From Amycolatopsis sulphurea (GTDB lineage Bacteria > Actinomycetota > Actinomycetes > Mycobacteriales > Pseudonocardiaceae): a DNA stretch of 64,000 nt. Below the pieces are notes generated by a model, which ran no database searches, was not told where the DNA came from, and saw nothing but the letters and a program-made list of their open reading frames with translations. The stretch is taken from the NCBI RefSeq assembly GCF_002564045.1, contig NZ_PDJK01000002.1:744001-808000 (forward strand), read 5' to 3'. This document shows, piece after piece, positions 44,981 through 54,613 of the stretch; positions within the stretch are counted from its first letter, which is position 1; each line of letters begins with the position of its first letter. The position numbers were made by a program, and so were the translations under genes.

Positions 44981-47900
44981 TCTCCCACCGCATCCTTGAG
45001 GTCCCTTAATACATTCCTGACAACTTGGGCATCATGGTCGAGTTCCGAATCACGGTTCTTCAACCATTTTTCCAGCCCGACTATGTAGTTTTTCGCTTTT
45101 GTTACATGATCCGCTCCCTTTATCTGGATACCCCATTTCCCAAGAGCTCTTTCGGCTCGTGCGGCCGCAGCCGTGCTGCCGTTTGCGAATCCCGCGTTTG
45201 ACCTCCATAGATTATCTATCATACGCGCCAGATCCGGGTCGTTCACAAAGGGCTTAGACATTTCAGTGCCGAGAATCTCGGTCATTTGCCGATAGAGGGC
45301 ACTATTCGCTGGACCGAGGGCCTCGGGCAGGGATCCTCGAGCGATCACGCCACCCGTTCCCCGAAAGATCTTTCCCAGGAAGTTCCCAAATCCCATCTCC
45401 TTGTAGATAATGGGGCGGTCAGGAAATGGAAGGGTGGCGATCAGGTCAGGACCGCACGCCGCAGGTCGTTCGGCGCAGTACTCGGCCAGCAGGTATTTCG
45501 CGCCCTGGAGGCCTTCCGGTAAAGCTGACCATCGGACGTTCAAGTCGGTGACCCAAATGTCAAAATCGTGGGCGAGACCGTCACAAGATCCAGTACCGAG
45601 CTTGTTCTTGCTCGGCAACTGCACGCCGTTGAGATAACAGACGCCGTCCAACCTCAGCACATAGGTGCCGGACTCATACTGGTTGATCCCCAGCCCGCCA
45701 CTGCGGTCGGAGCCGTTGGGAACGGAATGCGCCTGCTCAGCCTGGTACTTCCCGAGAAACGCCTGGATCGCCTCGGAAGCGGCCCTCCGGGCATCGGCGG
45801 CGTCTTTTCCGGCGTCGAGTGCTGCGCGACGTGCGCGGTCCGCCGCGGCTGCTGCGGACGCCGCCGCGGACCGTGCCTGAGCTGCGGATGCAGCGGCCTG
45901 CTGAGCAGCGTTTGCCGCGGTCTTGGCGTCCGCGGTGGCTCGGGCGGCGGCGTTGCGCGCAATCCGTGCGGACTCGGCGGCCGCTGCGGCCGATTTGCCG
46001 GCGGCGTCGGCAGAGCGTGCGGCATCGGCGGCGTAGCCTCGGGCGCGGTCGGCTGACTGGCGTGCTCGTTCGGCGTATCCGGCGGCTTCCTGGGCAGCGT
46101 GCCGGGCGACCGCGGCGGCCTGGGCGGCTTCGGCGGCCTGCTGCTGGGCAAGCGCGGCGGACTGGGAGGCGTCGGCAACGAGCCGGTCGATGCTCGCATG
46201 GTGGGCATCACGCGCCTGGTCCCGCAGGCGAGCGCGGTACTGCCCAGTGGCGAGGAAGTCGTGACGCATCTGCGGAGTGCCGTCGAGCGCGATCTGCGCG
46301 TCGGTCTTGACTTCGGGTCCGCCTGCGGCCATGACCTGGGTTGTCTGCAGGTCGTCATCGGTTTCACGCGCGCGGTATTGGCCGTGCCGGAGGAACTCGG
46401 TCACAGCTGCCTGATCACCGTCGAGAGCCTTGCTCGCAGCCTCTTTCATGACCGGGCGGGCATTGTTCAACAGGCGCGCGACCTGAATTTCATCGTCCTG
46501 CCGACGGCCCGGATAATCCGGAAAGGCCAGAAAAGCGGCGACAGCAGCATGATCACCGCCGAGCGCTTGCTGGGCGGCCGTGGTGAGCGCGGCCGGTCCG
46601 CGAGCGGCCATCGCCACGACGGGGCGCGGTCGTCCTGGTCCGCGGCAGTGTCGACACCGGTCGTGGCCCAGGCGAGAACCTCGGCTTCGGTGCCACCGAG
46701 CGCAGTCCGGGCGGCGCGTTCGGTCCAGGGGCTGCTCCGCTCGGCCAGTCGCAGCGCGGCCTTGCGCGCCGCAGTCACCGCGTCCCCCGCAGGTGCGGTG
46801 GTGGTGCGGGCGGTAGCGAGCCAGCCCCGGACGTCGGCATCACGAGTCGACTCGGCCGGAAGCACGTCTTCGACCCCGGGATCCGGTTGCGCGCGCAGGT
46901 CACTGGTGGCCTTCTGGGCGTCGGCGCGGCCTTGTTCGGCACGGATCGCGAGTTGCTCGTCCTCGGTCTCCCGGGCGAGCGCGACAACCTTGTTGACCTG
47001 ATCGACCGTGGCAGAGGCGGCGTCGGCTGCGCTCTTCGCCGCATCGGCGTGCCGGGCCGAGTCTTCGGCCGCGTGCTGGGCTTCCCCGGCATGTTGGGCG
47101 GCCTCGTCCGCGGCTTGCGCGGCAGCGTCGGCGTGCTCGGCCGCCCCGGCCGCCGCCGAGCGTGCCTCCCTGGCGTTGGCGGCAGCGGCGTTGGCCAGCC
47201 GCTGCGCCGAGTTCGCCGCCCGGTTCGCCCGGCCTGCGGCGGCCTTCGCGGTCGCGGCCTGGGCCTTCGCCCGGGCAGCCTCGTTCGTGGCGACACCGGC
47301 TGCCTGTCCGGCGCGGGCGGCCGCATCGGCCGCGGCTGCGGCGTTACCGGCCGCCGAGGCCGCGGAGCGAGCCGCGCCGAGCGCACCCAAGATCGCGCCC
47401 ACGGCATCCCCGGCGGCTTCGGCCGCGGTCCTTGCGCCTTGCGCGGCATCCCGCGCACCCTGGGCGGCCTGGCGGGCGGCGGCCGCTTGTCCCGCGTCAG
47501 CGTGTGCGGCATTCGCAGCCCGGTACGCGGCCGAAGCCGCGTTTCCGGCCAGAACCGCGGCCGAGGCGGCGCGCTGCGCGGCACCGACCGCGGCCATGGC
47601 TGCGGCGTGCGCTGTGCTCGCCGCCGACACCGCCTGGGCAGAAGCAGACGCGGCGCCCTGTGCGGCATTCGCGGCGCGCGACGCCGCACCGGCTGCGCGA
47701 CCGGCGTCGCCCCGCGCGGCATCTGCTTCCCGTGCGGCACGCTCGGCCGCTTGCTTCGCCATCGCAGCGGCCTCGACAGCCCGCTCCGACGCCGCTTTCG
47801 CGGCGTTGGTTTCGGCCGCAGCCTGCAGCTGTGCTTGCTTCGCGACCTCGGCCAAACCGGCCACGGTCTGGGTCTGCTTATCCCTATCCGCGGCGACGAA

Positions 47901-48650
47901 CTGGTCACGGGTAAGGAACTCGGTAATCGCCGCGTACGACCCGTCGTCGAACGCACGAGCCGCCGCAGCCTTCACTTCCGGGCCACCGGCAGACATGATC
48001 TGCGTGGCCCGTACCCGGTCATCGTCTTCGCGAGCAGCGAACTGCCCGTGCCGCAGAAACTCTTCCAACGCCGGATACGAATGCGCGTCGAGCGCCTTCG
48101 ACGCTGCTTCTCTCACTCCAGGCCCACCTGCGGCAAGCACCCGGGACACCTCGATCTCCGTGTCCGTCTGATAGGGCGCCGCCCACCCGGAAGCGAGAAA
48201 CGCACGCACCGCCGAAGGTCCGCCGTCGAGAGCCTTGGCCGCGGCATCCTTGATCGCCGGACCCCCGCCGGCCAGCATCCGGGAGACCTGCAGTTCGTCG
48301 TCGATCTGCTGTGCGGCGGCCAGATCCTGCCGCAAGAACTCCGCTATGTCCGTATCGGTGCCGACCAACACTCGCCCGGCTCGCTCACGGACCTGTTCCC
48401 CGCCGATCAGCCAGGCGTGGACCAGCTTCTCCCGATCCGTGGCCGACGTTCCCCCGGGCACATCGGCGAGGCGAACCGAATCCGCAGCGCCCGCACCGCT
48501 CATCCGGTACACCGGTGAATGGGTCTCGGCGGCTTCGGCAGGGATCTGGCATCCCGCGATCGCCGCCACGACGGCAAGCACGGCGGACGCAACCGCCCGG
48601 CATCGCACCCCGCGACTCAGGTTTTTTGTGCAGTCTCCCCCGGCGCCCAC
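44977..48650 (-). pseudogene. ALF-repeat polymorphic toxin, one frameshift (nominal 1,224 residues)
   Basis: GTG at 48650 (GGAGG 4 bases upstream) opens an export signal with a possible lipobox, VLAVVAAIAGCQIPAEA. Four ALF repeats follow (for example AGGGPAIKDAAAKALDGGPS), then about 250 residues of Ala-rich coiled coil. Near 46632 the frame fails: one C is missing in GCGCCCCGTCG. The other frame continues with VVAMAARGPAALTTAAQQAL, three more repeats, a second Ala-rich coiled coil and a C-terminal region of about 250 residues ending GLEKWLKNRDSELDHDAQVV. Adding one base gives a single 1,224-residue protein. The C-terminal 75 residues look like a discrete toxin domain, which I cannot name with certainty. 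As written, the gene makes an N-terminal fragment of 727 residues and perhaps a separate 546-residue fragment. Confidence 0.78.
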
Positions 48651-48970
48651 GCGCCCTCCTTGCCTCTCGCGCTCCTGCCGCGCGCATCCATCCACTCCCC
48701 GGTCGGGAGCCGGAACGTCAACGTAGGTCCTGGGAATACCGCGGCCTCAGCACGCGAGAACGATCGGACGCGCAACAACAACACCCGAATCCCAGAGAGT
48801 CAAACCAATTAACCCGTCATCGACACAGCCGCGACGGTCGTTACACTCCCCCTCTGTGCTTCGGATCGCATTGCCCGAATCCTCCGGCGAGTGCTAGATT
48901 GTCACAGACCGTAACTTTTTGCGTTTTGACGAATCTGATGAGGGCACGGGGGAGCAAGGTGGGGAATACA
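48651..48970. other. Divergent promoter region between toxin and secreted-protein genes
   Basis: No gene supported. The region is less GC-rich than its neighbours around 48760-48930 and contains GGAGCAAGGTGGGG, a ribosome-binding region for the rightward gene. No operator was recognised. Confidence 0.4.
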
Positions 48971-49171
48971 GTGGTGCGAGAATCGCGTGCACGAGGGGTG
49001 AAAGGTGTCGCCGCCTGGGCCGCAGCCGTCACCATGACGGCCGCAATCGCCCTCATCAGCGCAGGTGTCGCACACGGCGGCATCGCCGCCCGCGACGGAG
49101 GCCCCAGTGAACCTTCGTCACTGATCGAAGACTACAACTACCCCGACAGGGACGCGATCCTCGCCCACAAG

Positions 49172-50050
49172 GAGGGTTATTCAGGCAGCCGCATAGAAGT
49201 GCAGAGCGATTACCGTTGAGATGGTTTCCGCGAAGGTCTCAATGGGCCGTCGGTAGTCGGCGTGCAGGATCCTCCAGGTTTTGACGTTGGCGATGGTCTG
49301 CTCGATGACGTAGCGAATCTTGCTGATCTGGGTGTTGAATTCCTTCTCCCAGTCCAAGAGCTTGCGGTGCTTCGACTTATTGATCGGGGTGAGCATATAA
49401 TTTCCCACGTATCCTTTGTCGCCCATCCAGTTGTCCGGATTCAGAGCCAGAAGCGCCCCGGATTCCTTCAGGCAGTACGTGTCGTGCCGGCGTCCTTCGA
49501 TGGGATCGGAGATCCACGCGAGTCGTCCGTCAAGGGTGCAAGCGATCTGTACGTTCATGCCGGTCGTCTTGTGCTTGCCGGAGTACAGCTCCGGGCGATC
49601 GGCCCATGACCAGCACGGCAGCAGGGTTCCGTCTACGATGTACTGCGTCTGGTCGTCCAATTCGTCCGCCGTCGGCACGAACTTCCTGAGAACACGTTCT
49701 ATCAGCGGCGTCATTCCGGTGATCGCACGACTGATTGTCGGTTGAGATACCTCGTACGCTTCCGCCAGTTCGGCCTGAACCCGATTGCATCGCATGTATG
49801 TCAGCGCGATCACCGCCGAGTTGAACAGGCCCAGAATCGGTGGCCACCTACGCTGCTCAGCTGTGGTATCCATGTCGACCAACCCGCACAGGTCGGTGAT
49901 CTGCTCGATGGTAAGTCCAGTGGTATGATACATGTCAGGCGGTCCGTTTTTGTGAGTACTGAGTGTGGAAACCCAATTCTCTCAATAAACGGGCCGCCGT
50001 TGATGTTGACACGCCGGAAACGGCAATCTCAGGTGCCGTGAATAAGCCTC
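49172..50050 (-). mobile_element. IS5-like insertion sequence (879 bp) with AAG target duplication
   Basis: Terminal repeats GAGGGTTATTCA (from 49172) and GAGGCTTATTCA (complement, ending at 50050) match at 11 of 12 positions. A 3-bp direct repeat AAG flanks the element (49169-49171 and 50051-50053). The host reading frame is exactly restored by excision, which fixes the boundaries. Composition is lower in GC than the host. Confidence 0.88.
49181..49933 (-). CDS. IS5-family transposase (DDE_Tnp_4 type) of the second IS
   Basis: A 250-residue transposase starting MYHTTGLTIEQITDLCGLVD. HTH: LAEAYEVSQPTISRAITGM. Catalytic residues lie in YIVDGTLLPCWSWADR, WMGDKGYVGNYM and the C-terminal IRYVIEQTIANVKTWRIL. 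HKTTGMNVQIACTLDGRLAW is typical of the group. Intact and full length; different from the transposase of the other IS in this window. Confidence 0.9.
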   Translation of the reverse strand: MYHTTGLTIEQITDLCGLVDMDTTAEQRRWPPILGLFNSAVIALTYMRCNRVQAELAEAYEVSQPTISRAITGMTPLIERVLRKFVPTADELDDQTQYIVDGTLLPCWSWADRPELYSGKHKTTGMNVQIACTLDGRLAWISDPIEGRRHDTYCLKESGALLALNPDNWMGDKGYVGNYMLTPINKSKHRKLLDWEKEFNTQISKIRYVIEQTIANVKTWRILHADYRRPIETFAETISTVIALHFYAAA

Positions 50051-50362
50051 AAGCATGTGAAACTCCTCCAGGGAAACGGAAAAATCTTACTCGCCGACTG
50101 CGGCGAGAATGTCATCGAAGTCCGCTCACGCGAGATCGGCACAGTCTGCTTTCGCTCCACGGGACCGGATGGCTGGCTGACCGCCGAAATTCCCAGAGTG
50201 TACCTCGGCAAAGCCGACTCTCACACGGTCGGCATGCGGCTGACCGACTACGGGAAAACCGAGGACCACACCTTGAAGCCGAGAGAGTACACCCCGTTCG
50301 GGGAGGGCGTCGACAACCAGCATGCACCCACCACTCTCGTGGAGATCACTACGAAATCCTGA

Positions 50363-50546
50363 TCACCCGAGACCGGAAACCCCGGATTTCGCAAAACACT
50401 CCAGTAAACCGGGATCAGGACGCTCGGAACACCGGAGGGGAGAACGTTCCGCCCGCAAGGCAACCGGAAGCACAATTGCCGAAAATCAACTTTACAGAAA
50501 TACTCCTGGTATCAGCGAACCATAGAGTTCACCAACGGGAGAATTT
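50363..50546. other. Low-GC intergenic stretch after the split secreted-protein gene
   Basis: No supported gene. The stretch may contain the decayed 5' end of the paralogous fragment that follows. Confidence 0.35.
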
Positions 50547-50780
50547 TTGCTGTTGTTCACGCGCTTGTGGGGCACCATTTCCCTCGACACCTTCCAGTGC
50601 CGAGAAACGACTGTGGCGCGTTGTTCTTCTGGCCGGATGCCGGCCGACTGCGCCTCCGGTGACAACCTCGTCGTCGCGCAGAGCTGTGGGATCAAGGCCG
50701 ACAACGCCTGCTTCGAAGTGACCGGTACACCAACCTACGCAACCATGCAGATCCCGGAGTCGAAGAGAGTCATGAAGTGA
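50547..50780 (+). pseudogene. Fragment of a second small secreted-protein gene (paralogue of the IS-split gene)
   Basis: The frame (77 codons, TTG start at best) contains DCASGDNLVVAQSCGIKADN and CFEVTGTPTYATMQIPESK. This parallels DCGENVIEVRSREIGTVCF and FRSTGPDGWLTAEIPRVYL of the gene just upstream, with matching Cys and Ile-Pro positions. It has no signal peptide and stops where the paralogue continues for 45 more residues, so it looks truncated at both ends. Its stop overlaps the GTG of the next gene (50777). Confidence 0.5.
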
Positions 50781-52243
50781 ACGCCCACCCGGTATTCTTC
50801 CGAAGATCGGCGATCCTTTCCGCCGCCCTGATCACCACCGGCCTGATCACCACCTGCCTTCTCGCCGCAGCCCCCGCGACAGCCCTCAGTGGTGGCACCG
50901 AAATACCCCTCAAGACCTACGACTTCATCGCACGGGTCTCCGCCGATGGGCACGGCTGCAGCGGTGTCCTGGCCGGCCCGGAGTGGGTCATCACCGCCGG
51001 AACGTGCGTACCTACCGGATCAGGGGCGCCGAGCAGCCCGGTAACGGTCACAGCCGGCGGCAAGACCAGCCAGGTCACCAACCTGATCCCCCGGACGGAC
51101 CGGGACCTGGTGCTGGCCAAACTGGCCACCCCGATCACGACGGTCACCCCGGTCGCGCTGAGTGCGAAAGCACCGGCCGCGGGCGACACTCTGACTGTCG
51201 CCGGATATGGGCGGACCGCGGACACCTGGGTTCCGGACAAGGCTTCCAGCTCGCCGTTCAAAACGGCGTCGGTGACCGATACCGCGCTCTCGCTGACCAA
51301 CGCCGATGGGCACGACACGTGCAAGGGTGACGCCGGCGGTCCCGCACTCGCGAAAGCCGGGGACGACAAGCTCGAACTGGTCGGCATCAACTCCCGGTCC
51401 TGGCAACACGGCTGCCTCACCGTCACCGGAGAGCAGGCGGGCAGCACCGAGGCGCGCACCGACGACATCGTCGGCTGGATCCGTTCCCAGGCACCGGAAT
51501 TGGCGATCAAGTGCCGGGCGACGGTGCCGATCTTCGCGGTCAGCAACGACCTTCTGCTCTACGGGCACCCCGACCCGGCCAACGGCGGGCCGCTGGGGGC
51601 GACGCAGTCCGTGATCGGAAGCGGCGGCTGGTCGGCCTACGTCCGCGTACTCGCCGGGCCGGACGGTCTGCTCTACGGCATCCGCGCGAACGGCGATGTC
51701 TACCGCTACCGGTGGACCGGTACGGCCTGGTCCGACGATTCCCGCACGCTCGTCGCGACCGGATGGAACGGGCTCGACAAGGCGAGCAACCACAACCTGA
51801 TCACCATCGACAGCCGCGGCGACGTCTACCTGATCAACCCCGACGGCACCCTCGTGCGCGGCCGCTACGACACCGCCACCAGGACCTGGGACACCAAGAC
51901 CGTCGACACCGGCTGGAACGACTACACGCTGATCACTGGAGCGGGTGATGGCGTGCTCTACGGCCGCACCGGCGACGGACGGCTCTACCGCCACGTCTGG
52001 GACGAGAAGACCCACCAGTGGACGAAGAAGCTCGTCGGCGACGGCGGCTGGAACGCGTTCACCCGCATCTCGTCCGCGGGCGCAGACGTCCTCTACGCCG
52101 TGACCACCAGCGGCGACCTGCGCTGGTACCGGTATCTGCCCTACACCGAAACCTGGGCACCCGGCCCGACCACGGTCGGCAACGGCGGATGGCAGAAGTT
52201 CAGCGACGTCGAGGCCGAACGCAACGCCTGCGCCCCGCGCTGA
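50777..52243 (+). CDS. Secreted trypsin-fold pseudoprotease fused to a tachylectin-like domain
   Basis: A 488-residue exported protein (signal SAILSAALITTGLITTCLLA, cleavage near ATA-LSGG). Residues 38-240 are an S1 trypsin-like domain, but the catalytic His site reads WVITAGTCV instead of TAAHC and the Ser site reads CKGDAGGPAL instead of GDSGGP; the Asp region DRDLVLAKL is kept. With two triad residues replaced it should not be a protease. Residues about 250-488 are five WxxY-type propeller repeats of the tachylectin type (GGWSAYVRVLAGPDGLLYGI and similar), which bind sugars in homologues. It is probably an extracellular binding protein. It follows the small secreted-protein genes. Confidence 0.85.
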   Translation: MNAHPVFFRRSAILSAALITTGLITTCLLAAAPATALSGGTEIPLKTYDFIARVSADGHGCSGVLAGPEWVITAGTCVPTGSGAPSSPVTVTAGGKTSQVTNLIPRTDRDLVLAKLATPITTVTPVALSAKAPAAGDTLTVAGYGRTADTWVPDKASSSPFKTASVTDTALSLTNADGHDTCKGDAGGPALAKAGDDKLELVGINSRSWQHGCLTVTGEQAGSTEARTDDIVGWIRSQAPELAIKCRATVPIFAVSNDLLLYGHPDPANGGPLGATQSVIGSGGWSAYVRVLAGPDGLLYGIRANGDVYRYRWTGTAWSDDSRTLVATGWNGLDKASNHNLITIDSRGDVYLINPDGTLVRGRYDTATRTWDTKTVDTGWNDYTLITGAGDGVLYGRTGDGRLYRHVWDEKTHQWTKKLVGDGGWNAFTRISSAGADVLYAVTTSGDLRWYRYLPYTETWAPGPTTVGNGGWQKFSDVEAERNACAPR

Positions 52244-52368
52244 CCCGCAGCACCCGGGTGGGGCCCCGGGCGGCAGGCCCCACCCGGACAGCCTTGGGCA
52301 AGATCCGCCGCCCGGGGATCACGCCGTCATCATCCCATTCTCTATCTCTCCGAGGAAAAGCTCCTTTC

Positions 52369-53571
52369 ATGACCGCAGTCTCCGACGGCACCCTCAGACG
52401 CCCGCGAGGTACCCGCACCACGCAGCGGGTCTGGACCTACCTCGCACTCACCGCCGTCACGCTGATCAACGTGATCTCCCACGCCGACGCCCAGCGCGAG
52501 GCGCACACCCGTCTGTTCGGCGACGCACTGAACTACTACCGGATGTCCGAGCAGACCGGCGCCCCGGTCGACAATCCGTTCGCGCTGCGGATGCTCAGCC
52601 CCTGGCTCGTGCACCGCGCCCACCTGCTCACCGGGCTCTCCCTCGACACCCTCTGGCTCGCCCTCACCACCGTCACCACGCTCGCCGCGATCCTGGTGTT
52701 CTTCGAATTCCTCTGGAACCACCTCGGGCTCCAGCTGTTCACCGCGGCCCTCACCGCGACCGCGCTCGCCTGTACTTTCTGGTACGCGCTCTACCCTCTC
52801 TGCAACATCGCACTCGTCGACCCGCTCACCAACCTGCTCACGATGATCGCGCTCTGGCTCGCCCTGCGCGGCCGGCTCGTCCTCTTCACGGCGGTGGTGA
52901 TCATCGGCTCGGTCAACAAGGAGACCACGCTCCTGCTCGCCCCGCTGTACCCGCTGCTCACCTGGACGCGGCAACGATCACTCCGTGACCGTCAGGTGCT
53001 GGCCGGGCTCGCCGCCACGCTCATCGCCGTCGCCGCGTACATCGGCTATCGCATCTGGGCTCAGCATCTCATCGGCGGCGACTACGGATTCGGGACCGGA
53101 CAGGCCAACGCCGGCATTCTCGACAACGTCCGCTTCGCCCTGGCCGACAGCAAGGGCAACGTCCAGCTCGCCATTTTCGCCACGTTCCACTTCTTCTGGC
53201 TCATCTTCGCCTACGGCCTCTACCGCAGCCACCGGCTCCACGGCCTCCGCGACCCGTTGCTGGTCGCCGGGCTCTGGCTGTTCGCCTGCTGCCTCGCCGG
53301 GCGATTCCTCGCCACCGACACCAGCCGGGTGTTCGTGATGCTCGCGCCGGTGGTCCTCGCCGTCGTCGCGCTCACTTTCGACCGACACCACAACGACCGG
53401 ACAAGGCTCTGGATCGGCCTGCTCTTCGCGGTCTACATCGCGATCAACTTCCGCTGGGTGCCCGGCCCGGCGAGCCTCATCCTGGACGCGCTCGCCACCG
53501 CCGGCTTCGCCGTCATCGTCCAAACCGGACGGATCACGGCACGCCGAACCCACCGTCGGCCCACGCCGTGA
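52369..53571 (+). CDS. Polytopic membrane protein (GT-C glycosyltransferase-like)
   Basis: A 400-residue protein from ATG 52369, with GAGGAAAAG upstream. About ten hydrophobic helices follow a first short helix (VWTYLALTAVTLINVISHAD). The first loop RLFGDALNYYRMSEQTGAPV has an acidic pair typical of GT-C enzymes, and VNKETTLLLAPLYPL sits after helix four. It may use polyprenyl-phosphate sugars to glycosylate a surface component, but no specific family is certain. Its 3' end overlaps the convergent DUF218 gene by 38 bases. Confidence 0.7.
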   Translation: MTAVSDGTLRRPRGTRTTQRVWTYLALTAVTLINVISHADAQREAHTRLFGDALNYYRMSEQTGAPVDNPFALRMLSPWLVHRAHLLTGLSLDTLWLALTTVTTLAAILVFFEFLWNHLGLQLFTAALTATALACTFWYALYPLCNIALVDPLTNLLTMIALWLALRGRLVLFTAVVIIGSVNKETTLLLAPLYPLLTWTRQRSLRDRQVLAGLAATLIAVAAYIGYRIWAQHLIGGDYGFGTGQANAGILDNVRFALADSKGNVQLAIFATFHFFWLIFAYGLYRSHRLHGLRDPLLVAGLWLFACCLAGRFLATDTSRVFVMLAPVVLAVVALTFDRHHNDRTRLWIGLLFAVYIAINFRWVPGPASLILDALATAGFAVIVQTGRITARRTHRRPTP

Positions 53572-54595
53572 TCAGCAGCATCAGCAACAGCGGCCCCCCG
53601 CCCAGCACCGCCAGGGCGGCGACGTTCGTCTTCTTGTACTGCACCAGCAAGGCCACGAACTCCCGCAGGAAGGCGCTCGGCACGAAGTAGGAGGCGGTCT
53701 TCGCGCCGATCACGTCCAGTTTCAGGCCGAGGCGCCGGGCCAGCACGGCGGTGCGGAACACGTGATAGTTGTTCGTCACCGCCAGCATGCGGCCTTCGAA
53801 TCCGCGGGCCGCGAGCAGATTCACGCTGTAGCGCAGGTTTTCCTCCGTGGTGGTGGCCTGGTCTTCGAGCACGACGCGGGACGAGGGGACGCCGGCGTCG
53901 ATCAGGTAGCGGCCCATCGCCGCCGCTTCGGAGGTCAGTTCGTCCGAGCCCTGGCCGCCTGAGACGACCAGCAGGGCGTCCGGGGAGCGCTCGGCGACCT
54001 GGACGGCCCGGTCGAGCCGGCTGGCCAGCAGCGGAGGCACCCGGTCACCGAGCAGGCCGGAGCCGAGCACGATCACGGCGCCTGCGCCGGCGCGGCGGTT
54101 CATCTGGCTGTAGAGCGCGGAGTACAGCAGCAACCCGCTGAAGACGAAGGCCAGGTAACCGGCGACCAGCAGCGCCGAGACGGCCACGGTGAGCAGCCAG
54201 ACCTCCTGCTCGAAGAACAGCGAACTCAGCGTCAGCGCGAAGATGCCGAGCATTGCCAGGCCGGCCAGCAGTGACAGCAAGTTCGCCGGACTGCGGCCTT
54301 CGCGGATGAGCATCACCACGCCGTTCGCGATCAGTGCCCACGGCAGCAGGAGCGCGGCCAGCGCGGCCAGCAGCATGATCACCAGTACCACTACGGTCTG
54401 CACCCAGCCGACACCGCGCAGCAGGCCGATCAGCCACATCCCGGTGAACAGCAGCGCGATGGCGAACCACACCGCGTTCCCCAGCCGCCGTGGTTCACGG
54501 ATGAAGCGCGCCACGAAAATCAGGACAGTGCACAACGCGAACAACCCGGCGACCATGATCGGGCATTCTGGCGGGTGCCACCGGCGCCCGCTCAC
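53534..54595 (-). CDS. YdcF/SanA-like DUF218 membrane protein
   Basis: A 353-residue protein starting at a GTG; an internal ATG 13 codons later is an alternative. Several N-terminal helices (for example TVVVLVIMLLAALAALLLPW) precede the cytoplasm-distal DUF218 domain: AVIVLGSGLLGDRVPPLLAS, LVVSGGQGSDELTSEAAAMG, VVLEDQATTTEENLRYSVNL and VTNNYHVFRTAVLARRLGLK. DUF218 proteins (ElyC, SanA, YdcF) are linked to envelope integrity and vancomycin tolerance. It is convergent and overlapping with the membrane protein gene. Confidence 0.88.
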   Translation of the reverse strand: MSGRRWHPPECPIMVAGLFALCTVLIFVARFIREPRRLGNAVWFAIALLFTGMWLIGLLRGVGWVQTVVVLVIMLLAALAALLLPWALIANGVVMLIREGRSPANLLSLLAGLAMLGIFALTLSSLFFEQEVWLLTVAVSALLVAGYLAFVFSGLLLYSALYSQMNRRAGAGAVIVLGSGLLGDRVPPLLASRLDRAVQVAERSPDALLVVSGGQGSDELTSEAAAMGRYLIDAGVPSSRVVLEDQATTTEENLRYSVNLLAARGFEGRMLAVTNNYHVFRTAVLARRLGLKLDVIGAKTASYFVPSAFLREFVALLVQYKKTNVAALAVLGGGPLLLMLLITAWADGGFGVP

Positions 54596-54613
54596 TGAGG
54601 GTCACGCAGGCGG

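Larger units (their letters stand above)
48971..50362 (+). pseudogene. Small secreted-protein gene split by an IS element
   Basis: The 5' part (48971-49171, GTG start after AAGGTGGGG) encodes an export signal (AAWAAAVTMTAAIALISAGV) and SSLIEDYNYPDRDAILAHK. The IS at 49172-50050 follows. The 3' part (50051-50362) continues HVKLLQGNGKILLADCGENV, CFRSTGPDGWLTAEIPRVYL and ends LVEITTKS. Removing the IS and one AAG target copy restores a single frame (LAHK then HVKLL) of about 170 residues. The family is a small secreted beta-rich protein often found next to trypsin-like/tachylectin genes, as here. Function unknown. Confidence 0.8.

Noticed and set aside
46887..48518. Long plus-strand open frames opposite the Ala-rich toxin
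   Set aside because: They are complements of the repeated GCC/GCG Ala codons; the minus-strand reading shows real ALF repeats and an export signal.
49172..49220. Residues after LAHKEG as the natural end of the secreted-protein gene
   Set aside because: They are encoded by the IS terminal repeat; excision at the AAG duplication restores a better continuation.
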